Under the pieces are notes generated by a model. The model did not search any database and was not told the origin of the DNA. It saw only the letters and a list, made by a program, of their open reading frames with translations. DNA of 8,315 nucleotides from Akkermansiaceae bacterium (GTDB taxonomy: Bacteria; Verrucomicrobiota; Verrucomicrobiia; Verrucomicrobiales; Akkermansiaceae). The position numbers and the translations under genes are program-made. Location: assembly GCA_029287105.1 (NCBI GenBank), contig JARFRT010000148.1, forward strand, positions 1 through 8,315, written 5' to 3'. Positions 1 to 4,895 of this stretch are shown piece after piece (the first letter of the stretch is position 1; every line of letters starts with the position of its first letter).

Positions 1-564
1 GTCACGGCCACCGTGTTGTAGGGGCGAAAGCAAAGCCGACACCTCCTCTTCATAACTGACAAATGCGTCCCGGAACGATTCGTGGTTTTTGACGTTATGG
101 ATGTGTAAGCACTCACCTGTGGCAAGCACCGCCCCAAGCACCCCTTCGTCCACGGAAACCTTGGAAAGCATGACGTGACTGCGCAGAGCGCGAGGGTCTT
201 TCTTGGCCCGGTTGGCTATTTCTACCGGAACGCCGACGAGCGGCGGGCAATCAGGAGAAATATACTTGGGCATCAGATGGCTGCGACTCTCGCTCAAAAG
301 ATAAAGGGCTCCGCCATCGGCATCGAGCACATCACTGAATCCATCGACGATTTTTTTGTAGAGCAGTCCCGATGTGATATCCTTTTCGATGGCGAGACCG
401 AGGTTGCGCAGGAAATCGAACATCCGTTTTTCCTCGCCGACGATATCGTCCTTTTCCTTCTGGATCAGATTGTAGCGGATACGTTCCTTGCGTAGTGTGA
501 GCAGACACACGACAAACAGCGCGGCCGACACCGCGATGATGGCATAGCCGGTATCAGTCATCAT
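1..564 (-). CDS. Membrane-anchored GAF-domain signalling protein, N-terminal part
   Basis: This gene runs off the left edge; 188 codons are visible with no stop. It begins with two adjacent ATG codons (564 and 561), and neither has a clear Shine-Dalgarno sequence. Residues about 7-23 form one hydrophobic membrane segment (AIIAVSAALFVVCLL). A basic, charged stretch likely to be helical follows (about residues 24-48, with KERIRYN and QKEKDD). From about residue 55 the sequence has a GAF-like pattern: an amphipathic LLYKKIVDGFSDVLDADGG helix and strand, then ALYLLSE, then a loop, then DEGVLGAVLATGECLHI and VKNHESF. Seen directly: the membrane anchor plus GAF pattern. Inferred: GAF domains placed like this next to a STAS gene are usually followed by a PP2C/SpoIIE-type serine phosphatase, which would dephosphorylate the STAS protein encoded just upstream. 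A histidine kinase or nucleotide cyclase is the alternative; the decisive C-terminal part is outside the window. The GAF call is fairly secure, the phosphatase call is a guess. Confidence 0.7.
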   Translation of the reverse strand, partial: MMTDTGYAIIAVSAALFVVCLLTLRKERIRYNLIQKEKDDIVGEEKRMFDFLRNLGLAIEKDITSGLLYKKIVDGFSDVLDADGGALYLLSESRSHLMPKYISPDCPPLVGVPVEIANRAKKDPRALRSHVMLSKVSVDEGVLGAVLATGECLHIHNVKNHESFRDAFVSYEEEVSALLSPLQHGGRD

Positions 565-621
565 TGCTGCAAGGGGGACAAGGTGGGGGGCGTGTTGGGT
601 GGGAAGAATGGGGTGAGTGTC

Positions 622-646
622 CCCGCTAGCGGGTGTCGGGAGCGGG
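622..646. repeat. 12-bp perfect palindrome plus repeated half-site in the STAS-GAF intergenic gap
   Basis: The 93-base gap between the STAS stop (658) and the GAF-protein start (564) holds the self-complementary sequence CCCGCTAGCGGG at 622-633. A second copy of its half-site, AGCGGG, lies at 641-646. In the minus-strand transcript the 641-646 copy could pair with 628-633 to give a six-pair GC stem with a 13-base loop. No run of U follows, so it is not a standard intrinsic terminator. It could be an operator, an mRNA structure that sets the ratio of the two proteins, or chance in GC-rich DNA. Confidence 0.35.
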
Positions 647-657
647 TCGGAATGGCG

Positions 658-1194
658 TCACTTTTCCATGGATTTTTTGGCTCTCACCTCGGCTTCGAGA
701 AAATCAAGTACAGTGCCGAATTTTTCGGTATTCCGTTCATCAGCGTCGCAGAGTTTCTTGTGGGCCTCAAGGACGAAGGGGGCCTGGTCAATTTTTTTAT
801 CGACGCCATTGACATGATGACAGGGTTGGAGTTTTTTACGAATATCGCTGATGTCGCCGCGCCATATGCCATCGGGCGGATCGATCTGCATCAGGACATC
901 CAGGCCGAGGTCCTCGAGTGATTTCTGATTTTTCTTTCCGGGCTCGGCAATCTGAAGTTTTCCGTTCGGGCGTTTCATCAGGCGCATGGCCAGACCGGCC
1001 ATTGTGCCCATGAAGGTGGAATCCATCCCCTTGCATGCGGCGAGGTCAATGACCAGACAGGTAACGCCACTGCCGATTTCATCCTCGCACCACTCTTTGA
1101 GCATGGGGCTGTTGAGAAAGGATCCTTTTCCTTCGCAGCGGATCCATGAGAATTCGCGTTCGTGGCAGGCTGAAATGGAGTTGTTTGCGCTCAC
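658..1194 (-). CDS. STAS-domain protein, anti-sigma factor antagonist type, with C-terminal extension
   Basis: A 178-residue protein. Residues about 12-122 follow the STAS fold: an N-terminal strand pair, the strand CLVIDLAAC (46-54), then MDSTFMG (57-63), then a helix rich in Ala, Leu and Met, then GKLQIAEPG (78-86) and a late helix. In SpoIIAA-type antagonists the matching loop is D-S-S-G-L-G and its second Ser is phosphorylated by an anti-sigma kinase. Here that place is Thr60, so a phosphorylatable hydroxyl is kept. SpoIIAA and RsbV are about 110-120 residues; the extra 55 or so (about 124-178) include VLEAHKKLCDADERN and FGTVLDFLEAE, probably helical and of unknown role. The GTG at 1194 is chosen because no ATG, GTG or TTG lies in frame between it and the upstream in-frame stop at 1252-1254. 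It has no clear Shine-Dalgarno sequence. It is followed in the same direction by the GAF protein, which suggests a partner-switching pair. No anti-sigma kinase gene is visible. Confidence 0.8.
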   Translation of the reverse strand: MSANNSISACHEREFSWIRCEGKGSFLNSPMLKEWCEDEIGSGVTCLVIDLAACKGMDSTFMGTMAGLAMRLMKRPNGKLQIAEPGKKNQKSLEDLGLDVLMQIDPPDGIWRGDISDIRKKLQPCHHVNGVDKKIDQAPFVLEAHKKLCDADERNTEKFGTVLDFLEAEVRAKKSMEK

Positions 1195-1213
1195 TCTGGT
1201 GTAGTAAGAATTA

Positions 1214-1226
1214 ATATTTCTAATAT
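1214..1226. repeat. Short AT-rich inverted repeat at the predicted STAS transcript start
   Basis: ATATT at 1214-1218 and AATAT at 1222-1226 form a perfect 5-bp dyad around TCT, at the predicted +1 of the STAS promoter. It may be an operator half-site pair or simple AT-rich sequence. It is too weak to form a stable hairpin. Confidence 0.2.
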
Positions 1227-1231
1227 GTTGA

Positions 1232-1260
1232 ACAATAGACTGCGTAATGACTTAGGTCAA
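1232..1260 (-). promoter_or_regulatory. Candidate sigma-70-type promoter for the STAS-GAF unit
   Basis: Reading the minus strand, TTGACC at 1260-1255 is followed after exactly 17 bases by TATTGT at 1237-1232 (5/6 and 4/6 matches to TTGACA and TATAAT). The predicted transcript would begin near 1225 and leave about 30 bases before the GTG at 1194. The area is clearly more AT-rich than the surrounding genes. This separates STAS-GAF from proB upstream, although no terminator is evident after proB. Confidence 0.45.
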
Positions 1261-1283
1261 TCACAAGAGAGGTTATTTTGACC
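1255..1283. repeat. GGTCAA/TTGACC inverted repeat covering the -35 box
   Basis: GGTCAA at 1255-1260 and TTGACC at 1278-1283 are perfect inverted repeats with 17 bases between them. The left arm is the predicted -35 box of the STAS promoter. A regulator binding both arms would sit upstream of and over the -35. The right arm has no matching -10 on the plus strand, and no plus-strand gene lies there, so a divergent promoter is unlikely. A chance match is possible. Confidence 0.25.
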
Positions 1284-1308
1284 ATGTGGGCAAATGAAAT
1301 CACCTGCA

Positions 1309-2064
1309 TCACAGGCGAAATCGAGTCCCCCCCTCTCCCCCGGATATGATCGTTGCTAAAGCCGATGGATTGCGCCCGCCTGCAATCACGGTTTCCACGC
1401 CGGCCTCGAGCGCGGCCCGCACCGCCGTGAGCTTGGAGGCCATGCCCCCTATCGAGAACTTGCCATGGTCGGCTCGCACATGCCCGGCGATCGAGTCGAT
1501 GTCATCGACCTGCGCCACCACGGTTCCATCGGGGCGCTGCAGCCCGTCAACGGTGCTCAGCATGACAAGCATGCGGGCCTCAAGCAAACTGGCAACCTTG
1601 GCCGAAAGCATGTCGTTATCCCCGACCCTGAGCTCCTCGACGGCCACCGAGTCATTTTCATTGATGATGGGAACGATGTTTCCCTCCCTGAGTAAACGAT
1701 GCACGGTGTTCATGACGTGAGCACTTCGGTGTGCATCCTCGAGATCTGCCGCGGTGAGGAGTATCTGGGCGACGTTGAGGCGGAATTTCTGGAAAAGGTT
1801 TTCGTAGGCATGCATCAGGCGCGTCTGGCCGACCGCTGCGCATGCCTGGCGGGAGGCAATGTCCTCGGGATAGCCATCGAGATTGAGCGCGGAGACCCCC
1901 GCTCCGACGGCACCGCTGGAAACGAGGACGCAGGGAATCCCACCGGCGACAAGTTCGGAGACGGCGGTGACCAGCCTGACCAGAGAGGCCTCGTCAAGCG
2001 TGCCGTCCTGCTCGCGAGTGAGCACGCCTGTCCCTATTTTGATAATGATGATTTCCCTCGGCAT
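1309..2064 (-). CDS. proB: Glutamate 5-kinase, kinase domain only
   Basis: ProB phosphorylates L-glutamate with ATP to gamma-glutamyl phosphate, the first step of proline synthesis, in the cytoplasm. All 251 residues fit one amino-acid-kinase domain: IIIIKIGTGVL near the start (Lys9, phosphate binding), VLVSSGAVGAG (47-56, Ser50), RQACAAVGQ (72-80), IINENDSVAVEE (134-145, Asp138), VGDNDMLSAKVA (148-159, Asn150), LSTVDGL (169-175) and GGMASKLTA (206-214, Lys211). Escherichia coli ProB has 367 residues because it carries a C-terminal PUA domain. Here the protein stops just after the kinase domain (GGTRFRL), and only 114 bases lie before the next gene, so no PUA can follow. The ATG at 2064 lies 31 bases after the pyrophosphatase stop, without an obvious Shine-Dalgarno sequence. 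proA is not adjacent. Feedback inhibition by proline resides in the kinase domain, so it may be kept. Confidence 0.93.
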   Translation of the reverse strand: MPREIIIIKIGTGVLTREQDGTLDEASLVRLVTAVSELVAGGIPCVLVSSGAVGAGVSALNLDGYPEDIASRQACAAVGQTRLMHAYENLFQKFRLNVAQILLTAADLEDAHRSAHVMNTVHRLLREGNIVPIINENDSVAVEELRVGDNDMLSAKVASLLEARMLVMLSTVDGLQRPDGTVVAQVDDIDSIAGHVRADHGKFSIGGMASKLTAVRAALEAGVETVIAGGRNPSALATIISGGEGGTRFRL

Positions 2065-2095
2065 AACAAGTCAGTGGTGATGAAAAAAGTGCTGT

Positions 2096-3856
2096 CTAGC
2101 GGTGCGCCGCCACCCGGATCGCCTGACAGACGGCAGGGAATATTTGTTTTTTGCGACTGACCACCCCCGGAGCCTGGCACACGCCATCGTCATCGCGCTC
2201 GAACGGCAGCGCGTCGATGATTTTTTGGCTGCCACTTGTGATGATCAAACTATGATGGCTGGTGATATCCGTGACAATGAGAAGCGCGAGATCGTAGCCC
2301 TTTTCCTGAATCAGGTCATCCAGTGATTTGGCGAGTTCCTCGTGCCTGCTGGCAAAGAGGTCAAGGCCAGCCTCCTCGACATGGGAGATGCTCACGCGTG
2401 CTCCGTTTTCTTCAAAGACCTTGCGGTCCGCGCCGATGGTCTCCGCCGCCGTGTTGTGGGCTAATAGTGAACCCGAAGCAAAGAAATCCCGGGTGAACTT
2501 GGCCGCGTCGACATCGGCGATTTGGCACAGCCATACCAGAATTTCCCTGTCGAGGTCCGCTGTTGTTGGCGATGTCAGGTTGAGTGTGTCCGACACCATC
2601 CCGGCAATCAGGCAAAGTGCCACCCCCTTGGGCACATCGATGCCGGCATAGCGGTATTCCCGGGCCACCAACGTCGATGACGACCCGACGGGTTCGTTGA
2701 GGTAGCGGATGGGTTCACGTGAAATCAGGTCGCCTGCCAGACGGTGGTGGTCGATGACCTCGATCACCTCGGCATCCTCGACTCCCGGGACGGCCTGCGA
2801 GTATTCGTTGTGATCGACGAGTACCAGACGAATACGCGGAGGGTCGATGAGATCGGACTTTGAAATCACGCCCATCAGCGTGTTGTCGCCCGGATCGATC
2901 ACAGGAAAAAGGTCCTGATTCTGACTGCCCAGGCCCAGAAGCAGTTGCTTGACGGAATCGTCCGCCATGACACGGACAATGTCATTATCAAGCGCGTGGC
3001 TCACCATCCGCGCGCACCGGATCAGTTTGGACACCGTGGCCGTGTCCTGTTGGCAATGCAGGATGACAACCCCTTTTTCGCGGGCCAGGGTGACCAGGTC
3101 GGCAGAGACTTTGAACCCGCCGGTGACCACCAGCATACACACGCCGTGATCAATCGCCGTGCGTTGGACGATAGGGCGGTCTCCGCAAATGACGACATAG
3201 GCGCCGACATCACCATTGGCCGTGGCATGGGTGAGGCGTTTGATCACTGCGTCCACGCTTGAAGCACCGACCAACTGGACAATCTCCCGTTCATCGGACT
3301 GCAGCTCCGCCCCCAGTGCCTCCGCATCCAGGGTGGTCGCAATTTTTGCCGGGCACGCCACCATCCGGCGCACCGACTCGGCATCGGTATCCGTAGGCAT
3401 GAGCAACTGAAGAAGGTCGAGGTATTTCAGCAGTCCGCATAACCGGCCGTCGGAATCGACAACGGGAATGCTGCGAACGCCACTGGAAAGCATCAGCTGG
3501 TAGGCGGTGAGAAACGTGGCGTCGTCACTCACTTGAATCACATCCTTATGACAGATCATTTCTGCCGTCGCGCTCACATCATCAAGCAGGAGGGGTTTTT
3601 CCATGCCTGCTTGTTCGAGCACCCAAGCGGTGCGAGCGGGGACGGCGCCGCAGCGTGCGGCGACAGCCTCCGTCATTCCCTTTTTCTGAAGAAGGTCGGC
3701 ATAACCAATGGCGGCACAAATAGCATCGGTGTCGGGATTGAGGTGACCAACCACATAAAGTGGCATCAGGGAAGACGTGTTGGATGGGGTGGACATGGTG
3801 GGAACGGCCAAACAATCTCTGAAGATGTGCCCTTTGGCAATGCTGGGGTTTGGCAT
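2096..3856 (-). CDS. Manganese-dependent family II inorganic pyrophosphatase with CBS and DRTGG regulatory domains
   Basis: This enzyme hydrolyses pyrophosphate to phosphate in the cytoplasm, pulling biosynthetic reactions forward. From the ATG at 3856 it has 586 residues. Order seen: GHLNPDTDAIC (37-47; His38, Asp42, Asp44), a first CBS domain (about 102-155), a DRTGG-type domain (about 190-285, with CGDRPIVQ and LVVTGG), a second CBS domain (about 295-337), then the rest of the DHH domain: VDHNE (Asp348), VIDHH (369-371), GMVSDT (Asp423). The C-terminal DHHA2 part has ADRK (Lys479) and SRKKQ (567-571). All expected metal and phosphate ligands are present. The regulatory insert interrupts the DHH domain, as in known CBS-PPases, which respond to adenine nucleotides; nucleotide control is inferred here. 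The start is uncertain: TTG at 3883 overlaps the yraN stop and has GAAGGA six bases before it; ATG at 3856 has AGGA five bases before it; homology clearly begins only at MPLYVVGH (ATG at 3766). Confidence 0.93.
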   Translation of the reverse strand: MPNPSIAKGHIFRDCLAVPTMSTPSNTSSLMPLYVVGHLNPDTDAICAAIGYADLLQKKGMTEAVAARCGAVPARTAWVLEQAGMEKPLLLDDVSATAEMICHKDVIQVSDDATFLTAYQLMLSSGVRSIPVVDSDGRLCGLLKYLDLLQLLMPTDTDAESVRRMVACPAKIATTLDAEALGAELQSDEREIVQLVGASSVDAVIKRLTHATANGDVGAYVVICGDRPIVQRTAIDHGVCMLVVTGGFKVSADLVTLAREKGVVILHCQQDTATVSKLIRCARMVSHALDNDIVRVMADDSVKQLLLGLGSQNQDLFPVIDPGDNTLMGVISKSDLIDPPRIRLVLVDHNEYSQAVPGVEDAEVIEVIDHHRLAGDLISREPIRYLNEPVGSSSTLVAREYRYAGIDVPKGVALCLIAGMVSDTLNLTSPTTADLDREILVWLCQIADVDAAKFTRDFFASGSLLAHNTAAETIGADRKVFEENGARVSISHVEEAGLDLFASRHEELAKSLDDLIQEKGYDLALLIVTDITSHHSLIITSGSQKIIDALPFERDDDGVCQAPGVVSRKKQIFPAVCQAIRVAAHR

Positions 3857-3879
3857 TTGTGTCCTGCTTTCAGCCAAGA

Positions 3880-4323
3880 TCAAAAAACGTCCTTCACCAC
3901 CGTCACCTCGGGAATCTCGCCGTCGTTGAGTATGATTTCCACCACATCAAAACGCCACAGGATGCTGCGGGTGCCCAGGAGATGGAGCCATGAGTTGGCA
4001 CCGCGCTCAATCAGCTCTTGCTTGGACGCATTCACGGCATCCAGCGGACGCCCGTAGCCCCGCCGGGTGCGGGTTTTGACCTCGACAAAGCTCAGGGTGT
4101 CACCGTCGCGGGCGACAATATCCACCTCCCCTCCCTTGGGTCCCCGGTAATTGCGAAACAGCACCTTGCACCCGTCCGCACGCAAACGGGAACAGGCAAT
4201 GCTCTCACCCAAATCACCGATCGCGATGGGGCCCAGCTTCTCACCATCCTTGTCCGTTATTGAACACGGAGCATTGAGTAGTCGGCTGAAACGCCTGTAG
4301 ATGATGGGGAGGAGGCTTGGCAC
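3880..4323 (-). CDS. yraN: YraN/UPF0102 family, PD-(D/E)XK nuclease-like protein
   Basis: A 147-residue cytoplasmic protein of the widespread UPF0102 family. The family has a restriction-endonuclease-like core, but its cellular role is not settled. The core signature is complete: GDLGESIACSRLRADG (36-51, Glu40), FRNYRGPKGGEVDIVARD (56-73, Glu66 and Asp68), FVEVKTRTRRGYG (79-91, Glu81 and Lys83) and later WRFDVVEI. The acid-acid-ExK pattern suggests that metal-dependent nuclease chemistry is possible. Family members are usually about 115-130 residues; the first 30 or so here (with IIYRRFSRLLN) look like an extra N-terminal stretch. The start is GTG at 4323 with no clear Shine-Dalgarno sequence, so the true start could be further in. 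The gene follows the b562-like gene by 26 bases and touches or overlaps the pyrophosphatase gene, so all are probably co-transcribed. Confidence 0.9.
   Translation of the reverse strand: MPSLLPIIYRRFSRLLNAPCSITDKDGEKLGPIAIGDLGESIACSRLRADGCKVLFRNYRGPKGGEVDIVARDGDTLSFVEVKTRTRRGYGRPLDAVNASKQELIERGANSWLHLLGTRSILWRFDVVEIILNDGEIPEVTVVKDVF
3884..3895 (-). promoter_or_regulatory. Shine-Dalgarno sequence inside the 3' end of yraN, supporting a coupled TTG start
   Basis: On the minus strand GAAGGA (3895-3890) lies six bases before TTG at 3883. That TTG overlaps the yraN TGA (3882-3880) in the arrangement TTGA. This is one of the few good ribosome sites in the window and points to translational coupling of yraN and the pyrophosphatase. 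It competes with the ATG at 3856, which has its own AGGA at 3865-3862. Confidence 0.4.
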
Positions 4324-4349
4324 AGCGAGTTGGGCGCAACAAAAACGAC

Positions 4350-4784
4350 TTATTCGTCCTCGTATTTCTTGTGACCCTCTTTTTTGCCGGCCTTGATTTT
4401 CTTCATCGCGGCCTCGACTTTCGCCTGGTCTTCATCGAGGTAAGCCAATTCCAGCTCGCAGAGGGCGGCATAGGACAGCCCCATCATGCGGCGGAAATCG
4501 GCGATCGCCTTGGTCTTGTCCTTCCCGTCTTTCATTTCCTTCACCAGTGCCGGGATGAATTCCATCCCCTTGCGGCAGCCATCGGCGGCGGTCCGGGCGG
4601 CCTTGGCGGCTCCAGCCCAGTCACTTGGGTCCATTTTGCGCAGACTCTTGAGCGCGTCACTGGTTTGCTCCATGGTTTTGGCCAATGGCGTATCGTCATC
4701 ATCCGCCATGGTCGGCAAACAGAAAGCGAGGCTGGCAACAAGTGCAGAGAAAACGAGTCGTTTGGAAATGGTGTTCTTTTTCAT
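4350..4784 (-). CDS. Small exported four-helix protein resembling cytochrome b562
   Basis: From the ATG at 4784 the product has 144 residues. It starts with a Sec signal peptide: basic MKKNTISKRL, hydrophobic VFSALVASLAF, probable cleavage after PTMA (residue 27), leaving an acidic mature end DDDD. The mature part (about 117 residues) is helical and charged. It follows the spacing of periplasmic cytochrome b562 (about 106 residues): LAKTMEQTSDALKSL matches the first helix, which carries the axial Met (here Met38); ADFRRMMG matches the conserved DFR region; KVEAAMKKIKAGKKEGHKKY matches the last helix, which carries the axial His (here His138). No CxxCH is present, so haem would be bound non-covalently. 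Seen: the Met, the His and helical periodicity. Inferred: periplasmic electron transfer or haem binding. An alternative is a haem-free relative. Cys22 in AFC does not fit a lipobox. A longer TTG start (4799) would overlap the predicted -10 and is unlikely. Confidence 0.68.
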   Translation of the reverse strand: MKKNTISKRLVFSALVASLAFCLPTMADDDDTPLAKTMEQTSDALKSLRKMDPSDWAGAAKAARTAADGCRKGMEFIPALVKEMKDGKDKTKAIADFRRMMGLSYAALCELELAYLDEDQAKVEAAMKKIKAGKKEGHKKYEDE

Positions 4785-4792
4785 GAGAAGCG

Positions 4793-4821
4793 AATACAAC
4801 CGCAGCTTGAGAATCTGTCAA
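4793..4821 (-). promoter_or_regulatory. Candidate sigma-70 promoter for the b562-like gene, giving a near-leaderless mRNA
   Basis: On the minus strand a perfect TTGACA (4821-4816) is followed after 17 bases by TGTATT (4798-4793, 4/6 to TATAAT). Transcription would start near 4786, only about two bases before the ATG at 4784, which lacks a Shine-Dalgarno sequence. It would drive the b562-like, yraN, pyrophosphatase and proB genes. I could not find an equally good plus-strand promoter for mutS in the rest of the 111-base divergent gap (4785-4895). Confidence 0.5.
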
Positions 4822-4895
4822 CTCCTCTTCGGAAAAAACAGCCATACGGCAATGCTCGACAAGCCCCCCCGCGTCTCGTTACAACAGTCTCCGAC

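Noticed and set aside
175..495. A 106-codon plus-strand open frame at the left edge
   Set aside because: The opposite strand reads through without a stop from 564 to 1 and shows a membrane segment and a GAF pattern.
583..921. Plus-strand open frames opposite the STAS gene
   Set aside because: The minus-strand STAS reading has domain structure and the conserved DST loop; the plus-strand frames do not.
1195..1308. A frameshifted PUA domain remnant or a terminator downstream of proB
   Set aside because: The gap is too short for a PUA domain and has no such coding pattern. The small CCTG/CAGG dyad overlapping the stop has no following U-run.
1699..2160. A 153-codon plus-strand open frame opposite proB
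   Set aside because: proB has every kinase motif on the minus strand, and this frame shows no family resemblance.
3533..4057. A 174-codon plus-strand open frame across the pyrophosphatase and yraN
   Set aside because: It spans two well-supported minus-strand genes and has no recognisable domain.
4317..4895. An in-frame open stretch that would extend MutS by 193 residues at its N-terminus
   Set aside because: It lies antisense to the b562-like gene and shows no MutS-like features. The family N-terminus starts at the ATG at 4896.
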